64,000 nt of DNA from contig RPFO01001042.1 of NCBI GenBank assembly GCA_009746045.1, forward strand, positions 62,001 through 126,000, in the 5' to 3' direction. Position numbers and translations under genes: made by a program. The stretch is from Mesostigma viride. Taxonomy: Eukaryota; Streptophyta; Mesostigmatophyceae; Mesostigmatales; Mesostigmataceae. The notes beneath the pieces are model-generated. The model was not told the DNA's origin. It worked only from the letters and a program-made list of their open reading frames with translations, and did no database searches. Position 1 is the stretch's first letter, and every line of letters starts with the position of its first letter. Shown in pieces: positions 39,635-51,628 of this stretch.

Positions 39635-40072
39635 ATGCTCTCTTGGCATGTATGCCTAGCGATCGTGTTGCTATGCTTGCGCTTGCAAGGTTGGCCATGC
39701 CGAGGGCAGGTAAGGGCAGATGAGGTGCCTAGCTGTTTGCTTATTATGGGTGTAGACACCTCCCCCGCTGCCCTTGCACAGCTGGATGAGCTGAGGAAAA
39801 AGAGGAAGCGCCAGCAGGTGGCGAAACGGACGCTAGAGTTCAAGGCCGGGGCTGCAAAGGCCAATAGCACAAAGCCTGGGATGATGCCAAGAAGGACAAG
39901 CAGCGTGGCCAGCACCCATACAGCAAGGCGGTGTTCTATGGGGGGGGTGGGGGCTGCCACTGGGGGGCAGGGTGATGAGGATGAGTGTGACACTGCCCAC
40001 ATTCCTTGCTTGCGCTGCTCTAAGACTGACGCACCCGACGATTTTGTGAGCTCACGCTCGTTCTATCTATGA
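39635..40072 (+). CDS. Unrecognised ORF, possibly an exon
   Basis: 145 codons. From the internal Met at 39746 it reads MGVDTSPAALAQLDELRKKR, a basic helix (KKRKRQQVAKRTLEF), and a Cys pair near the end (HIPCLRCSKTDAPDDF). The upstream 37 residues include a hydrophobic stretch (VCLAIVLLCLRL). No family recognised; the 3' end falls inside the duplication described next. Confidence 0.3.
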   Translation: MLSWHVCLAIVLLCLRLQGWPCRGQVRADEVPSCLLIMGVDTSPAALAQLDELRKKRKRQQVAKRTLEFKAGAAKANSTKPGMMPRRTSSVASTHTARRCSMGGVGAATGGQGDEDECDTAHIPCLRCSKTDAPDDFVSSRSFYL

Positions 40073-42150
40073 CCTGCGGAAGTCTCAAAGGGGGAGGGGA
40101 GGCCGCAGTAGACAGGTCTGACTTGGTAGCCAGTACTAGGGGGGGGGGGTACGGTGATGTGGGGGGGGGGGTACCGGGGACGGGACTGTGGACCGGGTCC
40201 AATTTGTTTTGTGGACCGGGGGCAGTCCTGTGGACCGGGGGCGGCGCGGCGCCACTGGCCTGTTGGTCAGTGGGCTGGCGTCCGCCACCCCACCTACGAC
40301 TAGGTAGACGGTGGATACTTAGGGTTGTGGCGGGGCAACCACCACCCCTCTTTGCAGCTGTGTCGACGGCCCACTGACGGCGTGTGTGCACTGCTATGGC
40401 GGTGCCGAATGTAAATCACAGCTACCGGCCTCCGAATTATTATTCGGGGGCCTGGTTTATTTAAGGTTATGACGGCTGCGCGACGGGGGTCGGCAGCACC
40501 CCAAGAACTTGCCGTTCGAAGTGCAGGCGGTAGCTGCCAGTGCCAGATTGTTTTATTTTTGCTCGCCCGTTGTACTCGCCACCCCGAGCTCGCGGGAGGG
40601 GTCTGGATAGACGCGGGAGTGACTCTTGATCGGACAACTAAAGCGGGGCAGTCGTGGTGCTTGGGTGGCAACAGCTACAGGCGGAGGGGGAATACGCCGC
40701 AGGCAAATTTGTTGTGTATCGAATGCGCTGGGCCTGGCTAATGAATATCGTCAAGAATAGTGCATGAGCGCGCTATACGAGCATGGGAAGAAGGGGGAAT
40801 CGAGCCCCCAGGCCAGCACAGGAGCGGGGTGGCTGCAGCCCCAGCGCCAGGGGGGGCAGCATTCTAAACAGCCTAACATTTCCTCGTATCAAGTGAGGCG
40901 ACAGCGGCCGGCGGCCAGGGCGGAATGGCGGGGTCGTTGCCGCGTAATTTAAGCGGGGACGAGCTGTTGGGACTGACGGTGTACAGCGGGGAAGGGGAAG
41001 GATGTTAGGGCGGGGCGATAGCGGATCCCAGACGCAGCTGCGTCATTGGGGTGCCGGGGGTGCTATGCCTGTGAAGAAAGGTGTACAAAGAATTGCCGAA
41101 CCTTCAGGGGTGGCTGCCGAGGGCAGTGCCCACATGGGTGAGAACCCCCCCGTAGTGGGGGGTCCCTACGGGGATACTTTTGGCTTCCCCCTTGTATTGC
41201 CGCCTGGTTTAATGGAAGCACTGGTAGCGGCAGGGGACAAGGGGGGCGACGAGAAGTCTGGGCCATACGACAGCTTGCGGCCAAGTGGCCAGGTAGTGGG
41301 TACGGGATGTTACAAAGCCCAGGTCCTCTTGACTGGCCCAGGTCCTTATGACTGGTTATGATGTTTCGGCCCCTGTTGTGTGGCCTAGTTAGCTTAGAAA
41401 CTGCAGATTCTTAGGTTAGCTAATGGCTTGGACGTGTGCCTAACACGCATTTGTAATAAACATGTTTATTACAAAGATATTACAAAGATATTACAAAGAT
41501 TCTTAGGTTAGCTAATGGCTTGGACGTGTGCCTAACACGCATTTGTAATAAACATGTTTCTCTGGCAGCCCCTCACTCCAATGGAACTAAAGCAGCAATT
41601 GGATTTTGTGAGCTCACGCTCGTTCTATCTATGACCTGCGGAAGTCTCAAAGGGGGAGGGGAGGCCGCAGTAGACAGGTCTGACTTGGTAGCCAGTACTA
41701 GGGGGGGGGTACGGTGATGTGGGGGGGGGTACCGGGGACGGGACTGTGGACCGGGTCCAATTTGTTTTGTGGACCGGGGGCAGTCCTGTGGACCGGGGGC
41801 GGCGCGGCGCCACTGGCCTGTTGGTCAGTGGGCTGGCGTCCGCCACCCCACCTACGACTAGGTAGACGGTGGATACTTAGGGTTGTGGCGGGGCAACAAC
41901 CACCCCTCTTTGCAGCTCCCACCCACCCACCCTTGCTGCCATGAGGATGTTACAAAGCCCAGGTCCTCTTGACTGGCCCAGGTCCTTATGACTGGTTATG
42001 ATGTTTCGGCCCCTGTTGTGTGGCCTAGTTAGCTTAGAAACTGCAGATTCTTAGGTTAGCTAATGGCTTGGACGTGTGCCTAACACGCATTTGTAATAAA
42101 CATGTTTCTCTGGCAGCCCCTCACTCCAATGGAACTAAAGCAGCAATTGG
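40039..42150. repeat. Partial tandem duplication, second copy internally deleted
   Basis: Unit 1 runs from GATTTTGTGAGCTCACGCTC (40039) to AAAGCAGCAATTG (about 41605). Unit 2 starts again with GATTTTGTGAGCTCACGCTC at about 41604, follows unit 1 to about 41915 (equivalent to 40350), then jumps to ATGTTACAAAGCCCAGGTCC (41947, equivalent to 41307) and ends with the same AAAGCAGCAATTG at 42150. About 960 bp are missing from unit 2. Within unit 1, GATTCTTAGGTTAGCTAATG is itself duplicated (41408 and 41499). Confidence 0.92.
41002..41361 (+). CDS. Unrecognised Gly/Pro-rich ORF
   Basis: 119 codons, MLGRGDSGSQTQLRHWGAGG to TGPGPYDWL. No domain recognised. TTTGTAATAAACATG follows about 90 bp after the stop, containing both TGTAA (an algal polyadenylation signal) and AATAAA, so it could be a terminal exon of a transcribed unit. 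Low complexity and lack of homology keep confidence low. Confidence 0.3.
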   Translation: MLGRGDSGSQTQLRHWGAGGAMPVKKGVQRIAEPSGVAAEGSAHMGENPPVVGGPYGDTFGFPLVLPPGLMEALVAAGDKGGDEKSGPYDSLRPSGQVVGTGCYKAQVLLTGPGPYDWL

Positions 42151-43140
42151 ATGCCCCCTTCCTGCTGTGCAGCTCATCCGGGTGCGAAGGAGGCCTCCAT
42201 CTGAGCCGCACGATCCCCCTGCTGCCTAGCATGCCCAAAGGGGCCTGGTTCTACGCATCTCTCTGCATGGCATAGCTGGAACGCGTCTAGAGACGAAGGA
42301 CAACTGCCGAAAGCTGAAATGGAATTATGGTTGTATTAGCAATAATACAATGAGAGTAGTGTAAGCTTGAGGGCTCAGAATGGAACGTCTGGGCAAACTC
42401 GGGGTGTTGCGGCACTCCCCAGTGCTACGCCTATATGCCTGTGGCAGTGCTCACTGCAGCACCTGCCAGTGGACAACTGGACACTGCAATGCCATGCGAC
42501 CACGTCACTAGCAACCAGCTAAGACTCGGCCCGTCAGGCCCGGCTACACCGGACCTGGCGGGTCGATCTAGCACCTAGGAACAGTCTGGCACTAACTGCA
42601 CGTCAGTCCACATGACGCCTCAGTACCGTACGCCCTGCCGTACAGTACTGAGGTGTCCCGCTCAGCCGCGGTAGGCAATACGCGGCGCGCAGGCCGGAAA
42701 TCCGTGTGTCAGCCTAAGCATCTCATCTAACTCCCATTATGTTTTCCTTTCAGGTTGAAGGCTAGCGACTTCAAGCCTGATCCTGCCCAGCTAGGAGACT
42801 GACTCCAAGCTGACTGAGGTGCTGAGCAACTGACACCCATACTGCAACATCTGGACTGAAAAAGATGGGCCCCAGAACTCGTGCAATACTTGTGATGGCA
42901 TCACGTTTAGCTCAACATGCCCGGGGAGTTCCTCCTCCTCGCGAGCCCACAAGGGAGATAGCTATGCCTGTCTGCCTATCCAGGGAGTGCATCACCAGCC
43001 AAGAGAGCCATTGTAAAAAAATGCCAAGGTAACCGTTTAAGAGGTTCCATGTTGTTCCATCATCATCGCCCACTCAGAGAAAAAAATACCCAGCCAGGCT
43101 GGGTCAACTGAGCTCAGGTTACCTGCAACCTGAGAAGTGA
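42151..43140. other. Non-coding; several short hairpins
   Basis: Contains CCTCAGTACCGTACG / CGTACAGTACTGAGG (about 42622-42655) and CCCGTCAGGCCCGG / CCGGACCTGGCGGG hairpins. No gene recognised. Confidence 0.5.
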
Positions 43141-43159
43141 CAGGAGGCAGGTTTATTGC

Positions 43160-43400
43160 ACCCTGCACTGTCCATGTTGCACCTGCACAACATGTGAGGA
43201 CCAGCCACCCCTGCCCTGCACAGAGGGGGCTGAAGTCCTAGTGACAGGTGACAGGACTATGACATCCTGGACCTGTCCACGTTGCACCTGCACAACGTGT
43301 GAGGACCAGCCACCCCTGCCCTGCACAGTGGTGGCTGAATTCCTGGTGACAGGTGACAGGAATATTGCATCCTGCACCTGGGCTGAGCACGTTGTACTAG
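43160..43400. repeat. ~105-bp tandem repeat, about 2.3 copies
   Basis: GTTGCACCTGCACAACRTGT followed by GAGGACCAGCCACCCCTGCC at 43176 and 43281, with a decayed third copy (GTTGTACTAGACAACATGAC) at 43391. Confidence 0.88.
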
Positions 43401-43650
43401 ACAACATGACAGCACCCATGCCTTTACTGCCACTGAACAGTGAGGCCAGGTGGCCCAGGAGATCCACAGTGAACTGGGGTCCTGGGTAACCACCTGTCAA
43501 GGGAGGTTTGACCCTCCACTTGAATGGGAGGCACCTGAGCCACTGAGCTCAAGGCCTATCCACCAAGGCATACAACCCTAATGGATAAAGAGTGTGAGAT
43601 ACATCCCCTGCCCACCTATGAAGGTGAGCAGCACGAAATTCCATGGTGTT

Positions 43651-43721
43651 GAAAAAATCGAAACAGATTTTATTGGCATAGGGCACGCAGATGCATGAAA
43701 ACAGACTCCAACCAACCCCCC
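43651..43721 (-). repeat. Candidate 3' LTR start of Copia C
   Basis: On the minus strand a polypurine tract AAGGGGGG is followed by TTGGTTGGAGTCTG ... CCAATAAAATCTG ... TTTCAACA. AATAAA and the CAACA end resemble an LTR (the element at 52291 also ends TTTCAACA). The matching 5' LTR is outside the window, so this is unproven. Confidence 0.35.
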
Positions 43722-43801
43722 TTGCTGGAAGCACAACCTACCCCTTGGACCTCCCCAAGGGGTACTGGGTTACCTAGGCGGCCCTGGTTAACAGGACCCT
43801 G

Positions 43802-44038
43802 CTAGGCGTCCCCCCGATGGAGCAGGGTTGCCTGCTTGCCATACGGGTTCATCAGGTGGTACAACAGCTGATATTGATCAGCTGCCTGCTGAGGCACTTT
43901 AGTAAGTGCGTCAGCAGCGTTGTGTTTGTCCTCCACGTGACGGGTGGACTCCCAGTAGGTGGACTCCTGTTTAAGGACCACCCAGTCAAGATCAGTGTGC
44001 ACAGCATAGGGGTTAGCAAGGAAGCTGAGGACTGACTG
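43802..44038 (-). pseudogene. C-terminal RNase H fragment of Copia C
   Basis: Reads QSVLSFLANPYAVHTDLDWV, then STRHVEDKHNAADALTKVPQ, the Copia RNase H C-terminal signature, ending LLHRGDA. The first natural codons are at the CACTA insertion border; joined to 63540 with a 2-bp duplication, the frame reads through TDSQSVLSFL. Confidence 0.88.
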
Positions 44039-44052
44039 CACTAGGAAGTCGG

Positions 44053-44420
44053 AAAAAATTCGCACTGAGATTTCTTGAGATTGTCCTGAGTTTTTTTTTT
44101 AGAAATCCTGAGAAATCCTGAGATATCTTGAGAATGTCTTGAGATTGTCTTGAGATTAATCTTAATTTTTCCTGAGATTGTCCTGATTTTTCCTGATTTT
44201 TTTCGTCTTCACAAAATCTGGTAAGTGCACACCTCGGGTCCTGAGATTTCTGGTGAAAAACTCAGGTCTTGAGATTTTGACTTTGTAGTGAAAATCTCAG
44301 GACAAAATCTCAGGACAATCTCAGGACAAAAAAACGAGTAGAATCTCAAGAAAATCTCAGGACAATCTCAGGACAAAAAAACGAGTAGAATCTCAAGAAA
44401 ATCAAGAACATGCACAGGCG
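44053..44420. repeat. Left subterminal repeats of the CACTA element
   Basis: Many variants of TCTTGAGATTGTCCTGAG, GAGAAATCCTGAGA and AATCTCAGGACAATCTCAGG in both orientations, plus a 45-bp direct repeat (AGGACAAAAAAACGAGTAGA at 44330 and 44374). Confidence 0.92.
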
Positions 44421-45829
44421 AATTCTCCAGCCATTCTGGGACAAAAAAATGGTGTTATCAGGGACCATCAGAAATACAACAATGCAAGATGATTACAACA
44501 GGGGCATGACTCACAATCAGTGCATTTATAACATTGATAAATATTATTTAAAAAATCTTTTATTCATAGGCAAAAAATAAATCACAACAAAAAGAGGATT
44601 GTTTCTTCATCGTTTGGCAGATCTTGTAGATCATTTGGTTCTTCATTTACTCTGCCAAACTGTGCTTCGTTGCACATTTACCTGCACGCATAAACCAGGA
44701 AGGGGGAAAAACAGCATTAAACAGGACCATGATTAGAAACGCTGGGCTGCAGCATGTGCACATGTACACCTAACCAGACCAAAGGCATAGCAAACAACAT
44801 CATGCTCGGCATAAAAAAAGATACTTCTGACTGGTACAAAACATTGAAAGGGTGACCCAAGTGAAAGCCTAGCACCGCCATTATTGAGATGTGCAAGACC
44901 AAGAAACCACGACATTGCATATGACCGATGCATTGAAAAAGGGAAAACACGTTTATTAACTGTGAAGCTCCAGGGTAACTAGACTAAATTTCTTCAGGGA
45001 AAGGGACTAATTGAATTCAGCAAGCAAGCGTACATGCGCGCAAGGACGAGAGTGGCTAAATAAGGAAGCAAGGGCCTAACAAAGGAAGCAAGGGACTTAT
45101 AGATTCAGCAAGCAAGCAATTGCAAGCATGCAAGGAAGAGGGGCTAACAAAGGAAGCAAGGGCCTAACAAAGGAATCAGGGGACTGATTCCATTCAGCAA
45201 GTGGTCAAGCATGCAGGGAAGGAACGGCCTAACCAAGTAGGCAAGGTCATATCAAAGGAAGCAAGGCATTAATTAAATTCAGCATGCGCAAGCATGCGAG
45301 GAAGAGTGGCTTACAAAGGAAGCATGGGACTAAGAAAGGAAGCAAGGGACTAATTACATTCAGGAAGCACGCATGCAAGGAAGCAAGGGAATAAAGCAAG
45401 GAACTAATCAAATTCAGCAAGCGGCTAAACAACCAAGCAAGGGCCTAATCAAGGAAGAAAGCAACCACGCAAAGAAGCAAGCAAGCACGCAAAGACGGAA
45501 ACAAGCATGCAAGGAAGCAAGGGGTTTATCGAACTCAGCAAGCAAGCATGCAAGGAAGCAAGGAGCAAGTGAGGGACCAAGGGACTAATCAACTTTATGA
45601 CACTTACCACGCAGAAGGGACAACCTCATGACCGCAGAGAAGATAACATTCCGTCCCTCCTGTTGCGATTGCAAAGGGGAGAAAGAATAGTAGTGATGTA
45701 AGGAATGAATTCCAGTGCAAAATTAGGAAAATACCTTCAATAACAAAGCTAGTAAGTAGGCAAGGTAATCAAAAAGTAGGTAGCAAACTGATGAGAACAT
45801 GCACATACTCACGCATGGACCAACCAAGT
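44421..45829. other. CACTA interior, no gene; AAGGAAGCAAGGG repeats
   Basis: 44990-45600 contains about ten irregular copies of GGAAGCAAGGGACTAATT and CAGCAAGCATGCAAGG. 44954-44985 (TTATTAACTGTGAAGCTCCA, GGGTAACTAGACT) is a diverged match to the left end of the DIRS-like elements. No coding potential recognised. Confidence 0.65.
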
Positions 45830-45842
45830 TACAGGGGCAGCT

Positions 45843-46085
45843 CACGTAGGTGGGACGCGAGTGGAACACTTTTCACCTAGGAGAGACACCAGGTTCAGGT
45901 ACGTGGAACAGCCATGTTTCAGGTATTCAGGTAAGTGGGACAGGGTAGCTTTCAAAATTCAGTGTGGTGGGACAGTTACATGTTCAAAATTCAGGTCGGT
46001 GGGACAGGCAAATTTTCAATTACAGGTAGGTGGGACACATGTTCATACACATACAAAACACAGGTTGGTGGGACATGTCCCACCG
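45843..46085. repeat. Left subterminal array of the pogo-like element
   Basis: Repeats of AGGTnnGTGGGACA at about 45846, 45930, 45965, 45996, 46026 and 46062, spaced about 30-36 bp in the later part. Candidate transposase-binding sites by analogy with other transposons. Confidence 0.8.
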
Positions 46086-46497
46086 AGTTGTGTGGCATGG
46101 ATGTGTAACACCTATAATGCGCTAGTTTCAGCTATATTGTCTGCACTCGTTTCAGTGCTATATAAACTGTGCCGGAAAGGTCACGGCAAGCCCTACCTAG
46201 CCTATTCAAGGTGTGCCAGAAATACGGCAGGCGGGTGCGATTATTAATGACGCAACCCTAATACCTCCGTTTACAACATGATGGCCAGATATTAAAAACA
46301 TGAAGGGCAGTTGGGCCCACAGGGAAAAGTCTACATCGCAACAAGGCACCATGCGACTCCGTAGTCAGCGATCACAAACGTTTGCTTCACCCTTTCCGTG
46401 CGCTTCTGCTCATGCTGTTTAGGGTACCTGCACATAAGAAACGTGCCAAGACACACAACCACACACCATAATAATGCATTACAAATGCGAAGTACAA

Positions 46498-46735
46498 TGT
46501 TGGTGGTGGTGGTGGTGGTGGTTGTTGTGGTGGTGGTGGTGGTGGCGGCGGCGGCGGTACATGGTGGTGGTGGGGGTGGGGGTTGCGGTGGGGGTGGGGG
46601 TGTGGGGGTGTGGGGGTGTGGGGGGTGCGTCCCTGTGTTGTGGTGCGTGTGCGTGTGACAGTGCATATGTACGTGTGATGTACACGTGATGTGTGATGTG
46701 TGATGTGTGATGTGTGATGTGTGATGTGTGATGTG
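46498..46735. repeat. (TGG)n, (GGGGTG)n and (TGATGTG)n low-complexity tract in intron 6
   Basis: TGG triplets 46500-46575, G-rich GGGGGTG to 46625, then seven-base TGATGTG units 46676-46733. It lies between exons 6 and 7 of the transposase gene. Confidence 0.95.
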
Positions 46736-49046
46736 TGTGTGCTCATACGCCTACTAATATGTTGGCCCATTTGATCATGCCGACGTGACCTGTCGCATGT
46801 GTGCGGTAGACATGCATATGTACTGCATGCTACCTAGTCACACATGGCATGGGTTTGCAGAGTTACATACAGAGTGTACATTCTTGTCACATAAATGGTC
46901 CAGTATATCTTGGAGCCAACCCATGCAACGATACTTACTTGACCACCATGCGCCAGTGGTTGTCATACTTCTTTGCATACGGGTCCTGTGGGTCAGGGTT
47001 TCCGTAGTACGTCAGGCCGTCACCATACAAGGTGAAAACCTGGTATTTGGCCCAGTCCGCCGTTGTCAGCACCTCGGCATGCTTGGCCACTGTGCGCTGT
47101 GGCGGAAGCTCGAGAGGAGGGAGAGAAGGCTTGGACTTTTTCTTGGCTGGGCGGGTGGCCTGATCCGTTGGTGGTGGTGCTCCCGCGGCTGGGTTGCCGA
47201 CCCCTGCTGCCCCCACCTGGTCGGCTGCCCCCCCCTTCCCACCACGTCAGCTGCCTCACATCCGGCCTTGTCCCAGGTTGCCTTCACTGCTCCAGCCTTC
47301 TTGCTTGCCCCCGCCTTGTTGGGTGCCTTCACTGACCCCGCCTCGCCAATCCCCCCCTTCCGCGACGCTTTCTTTTCGCGTGCCTCATCTTCATCCCTCT
47401 TGCGCCTCTCGTCCGCCAGCCTCATCTCAATCACTGCCTCCATAACTTCATCGCGCTTCGTCTTCTTCTTCTTCTTGCCTTGGGGGGAATTGCCTGGCAC
47501 CCAGTCCTCTTCCTCCTCCGAGGAGATCTCCGGCAGCGGATCGCCGCGCTTCTGGGCAGCATGCACCTGTTTGGCCTTGGCAACCACGCTCTTCTTGCGC
47601 CGGCTCTGCAGCTCCTGCGCATACTCCAACGCCTCGGACTCAGACCCCTTCTCTTCTTCCTCCTCAGAGGCTGGGCCGCTGGCCTTGGGAGCTTTGGATG
47701 CCCTCCCCTTGCCGCCACGTCGCGATCCTGCCGTGCCACCCGTGGCTGGCCGCTTACTCCCCTTGGGGTGTTTGCGGGGGGCACCCGTGGCAGTCGCGCG
47801 TTCCTTACGCTTGGCCGGAGCCTGTAAGTGTGGGCAAGTTGAAGGCAACCAACCAACAATTAATAAATGAGGGTCGACGGTTCGGCCAGAATTGCAACGG
47901 TGCTGCGGATACCTATGTGCATGTAGTTTATATGGTTGCTTGAGAGGTACATAGATGAGCCTGATGGTCAGTTTCTTTATAGCCAGCCAAGCATGCAAGA
48001 ACAATAACTATTATTAACTTAGATGATTACTAATGAAGTTTATTATTATTTGATAAGGAAGTACCATGCTATGTAATTCTTTTTATTGTTTTTAAAAATT
48101 ATTATAGTTATTACCTGGGCCGGCACTTGGGTAATAATATGACCCCCCCAACACAGGTGGACCTAACCTTGGACTTGGTACACAGCACTGCGTGCCACTC
48201 ATTGTCCCAATGATGCGTGCAAAAATTATGGCGACAGCGCCCACTGTGTGACTACACATGACCCTAAGAACTCGTCAAAACTCAGGCTTCGACAGATATT
48301 ACTTACATTGCGTTTGAAAGACTTGCGCATCTTGGAGCGGCCCGCAGCACCCGGCTCAGGCTCGGGCTCAGGCTCAGGGGGCGGCGCTTCGGAGCTCAAA
48401 AACCACTCATCGCTATCCATGTTGTGCCCCAGCTTGTGCGTGAAATCGTCGTGGGCATCTTGGCCGTCCCCGGCCACTGGCACAGCCTGTGCGTCGTCCA
48501 GGTTCACGAAGCAGGCCTTGTTGATCTGCATTCATATTTTACATTATTATGACAACAACAAAATACAAGTAGAGAGACTCATGTTACGGAATGGGGTCAG
48601 CTTGCTTGGGCGTAGTAATATAAAAGCATCTGTTGTTGGTGATCACAAAAGACCAACACCTGCACATAGCATTGTCACCAAATCGCCCTTCCGTGCTTTA
48701 TACTGTCAATGAACCGCTATCGTGTCCCATAATAATGTGACTTGAAAGTGCTTACCAGCCTCTTGTCATACACGATCTTGCTCGCATCCATGCGTTTGAA
48801 GGTGAATCCCGGCATGCCCTGAGGCTTGATGTCGCTGTCCCCGTGGCCATTGGCTGTCACGAGGCAGCCTGTCTTCAAAAAAGAACTCCACAACACTTGC
48901 TGGTGCTCGACTTGATATTCTTTCCAGGCCTCCCCCAGCCATTGTGTCGTCAACACCCGCCGTGTCCTCGCACTCATCTTGAACCCGTCCGCACCAGTCC
49001 ATCTATGTCCCCCAATTGCATGCATGGATGGCAGCACCATACGTGG

Positions 49047-50292
49047 AGTTATATACAACGATTCCTTGCGGAATCGGTACTAAGCGCTTAGTACCGATTC
49101 CGCAAGGAATCGTTGTATATAACTAAAACTTTTGCTTGCGCCGGCAAGGCTAAGGCCGATACTAGTCGGGTCATCGAATTGGCTATTCGATTATCGAAGT
49201 TGCCTATTCGACCATCGAACTTTCCTATTCGATTATCGAATTTTCCTTATTCGATTGTCGAAATTTCCTATTCGACGGGGGGTCAGAGGCCAGCGGCCTA
49301 TCATACTCGGTGCCCAGCGAGCCACCGAACTAGGCCTAGTCGATTATAGCGAGACATCGCGTGGAAATTAGCCGATTTCGGGGACTTAGCCGATTTTCGG
49401 AGCGACGTCGAACAACACAGATGATTAGCCGGTTGAGCACATCATATCAGTCGAATAGCTAGCGCTGGTACTCCGCCTAGTAAGCGGAGAGCACTTGCCT
49501 ATTTCGATTAACATATTAGGCCGAACGATTAGCGTCCGCAACGTTATTCGCATTACTAGGCGAAAAATCCACCCCCGGAACGATCCTAGCGGGATTCGAA
49601 CCCGGGATGCCGGCGTGTCGCAACAGTCTTAGTTATATACAACGATTCCTTGCGGAATCGGTACTAAGCGCTTAGTACCGATTCCGCAAGGAATCGTTGT
49701 ATATAACTAAGACTGTTGCGACACGCCGGCATCCCGGGTTCGAATCCCGCTAGGATCGTTCCGGGGGTGGATTTTTCGCCTAGTAATGCGAATAACGTTG
49801 CGGACGCTAATCGTTCGGCCTAATATGTTAATCGAAATAGGCAAGTGCTCTCCGCTTACTAGGCGGAGTACCAGCGCTAGCTATTCGACTGATATGATGT
49901 GCTCAACCGGCTAATCATCTGTGTTGTTCGACGTCGCTCCGAAAATCGGCTAAGTCCCCGAAATCGGCTAATTTCCACGCGATGTCTCGCTATAATCGAC
50001 TAGGCCTAGTTCGGTGGCTCGCTGGGCACCGAGTATGATAGGCCGCTGGCCTCTGACCCCCCGTCGAATAGGAAATTTCGACAATCAAATAAGGAAAATT
50101 CGATAATCGAATAGGAAAGTTCGATGGTCGAATAGGCAACTTCGATAATCGAATAGCCAATTCGATGACCCGACTAGTATCGGCCTTAGCCTTGCCGGCG
50201 CAAGCAAAAGTTTTAGTTATATACAACGATTCCTTGCGGAATCGGTACTAAGCGCTTAGTACCGATTCCGCAAGGAATCGTTGTATATAACT
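49047..50292. mobile_element. TRIM-3: mirror-image element with three palindromic terminal repeats
   Basis: Three 78-bp repeats, each a perfect palindrome (AGTTATATACAACGATTCCT ... AACT; centre AAGCGCTT), at 49047-49124, 49631-49708 and 50215-50292. The two 506-bp regions between (49125-49630, 49709-50214) are reverse complements with only about one difference seen (CTTATTCG versus CTTATTTG). TSD CGTGG at 49042-49046 and 50293-50297. Each internal region starts, next to the middle repeat, AAGACTGTTGCGACACGCCG and contains CCCGGGTTCGAATCCCG, a tRNA B-box-like motif, plus repeats of TATTCGATTATCGAA. It sits in intron 3 of the pogo-like transposase gene. Confidence 0.93.
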
Positions 50293-51173
50293 CGTGGGGC
50301 AAAGGCAAACGAAAGAATGATGTAAGTACTGTGACAAGTACACAATAAAGGCGTGGTCATTCTACCTCATCAGTCGTAGCAAAATTAATGCACACACATG
50401 TGGAATTGAAAGGCAGGCCAGCCGGCGGGCATGCTGCAAAATCAAAGACATCCACATGGGGAAGGAAAAAACGTATGACCTCGGTCTAACTTAAGTAAAC
50501 TCACGCTGCCATGTTGTCTCCCTCCTGCAGCCAGGCATCCTGCTTGCGGTAGGTGGCCTTCTTGACCTCATTCTGAACATGCAGGTCACCGGGCTGCCAG
50601 GCGTCCGTGAGCCCAGGTGGGCCCAGGACGACCCGGATGTTCAACTTCCAGAAAGCCGCGAGCACTTCCTTGTCGACGTGGGATGCAAGGTTATCGAGGA
50701 AGAGAAGAAACTGCGTGCCCTTGTTGCCCACCGCTTCCACGTAGGGCTTGATGGTGCACTCGATGATGTCCAACATGGTCGGTGTATCATTCCAAGCGTG
50801 AGCCTGCAAATGAGGCACAAGCATTACATGAAAGAAGTCATAAATCCAACACTACCATGTTCCATTAGTTTACTACTACTTACAATTAATCACAATTGCA
50901 TGTAATTGAGCTTAGAAAAGCACCAATAATCCCTACTAAGAGGTTGGGCACATGACATTGCATTAATAGAGATAAATCAAATATATGCGGCTAGCTGGCA
51001 AGCTAACCTGCGGCAAGCCAGTCAGGCAAGATGTCTAAGAAACGCCAGCACAATGAATAGGAATTGTGAAGTGACAAGTGCAGTTAAGTGTGGCGTGCAG
51101 TGGACAAAGTGGTGACTACGCACTGTCAACCAAACAAACAATTAATTGAGCAATTAAACAAACAAACAAACAA

Positions 51174-51288
51174 ACATACATACATACATACATACATACA
51201 TACATACATACATACATACATACATACATACATACATACATACATACATACATACATACATACATACATACATACATACATACATACA

Positions 51289-51318
<30 letters not shown>
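51174..51318. repeat. (ACAT)n microsatellite, about 36 units
   Basis: Uninterrupted CATA tetranucleotides, in intron 2 of the transposase gene. Confidence 0.98.
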
Positions 51319-51321
<3 letters not shown>

Positions 51322-51342
51322 TGTTGAGGACTATGCTAAAGA

Positions 51343-51628
51343 CGGAAGGAAGGAAGGAAGGAAGGAAGGAAGGAAGCAAGGAAGGAAGGAAGGAAGGAAG
51401 GAAGGAAGGAAGGAAGGAAGGAAGGAAGGAAGGAAGGAAGGAAGGAAGGAAGGAAGGAAGGAAGGAAGGAAGGAAGGAAGGAAGGAAGGAAGGAAGGAAG
51501 GAAGGAAGGAAGGAAGGAAGGAAGGAAGGAAGGAAGGAAGGAAGGAAGGAAGGAAGGAAGGAAGGAAGGAAGGAAGGAAGGAAGGAAGGAAGGAAGGAAG
51601 GAAGGAAGGAAGGAAGGAAGGAAGGAAG
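51343..51628. repeat. (GGAA)n microsatellite, about 71 units
   Basis: GGAA units with one GCAA interruption at 51375-51378. The long Lys-Glu-Gly-Arg or Leu-Pro-Ser-Phe ORFs across it are artefacts. Confidence 0.98.

Noticed and set aside
46331-46666. His/Thr/Pro-rich ORF spanning 46331-46666
   Set aside because: Only its last 33 codons are a real exon; the rest is the (TGG)n tract in the intron.
49700-49760. Complete tRNA gene at the GGTTCGAATCC motif
   Set aside because: No D-arm, anticodon stem or acceptor stem can be folded around it; only a T-arm-like piece is present.
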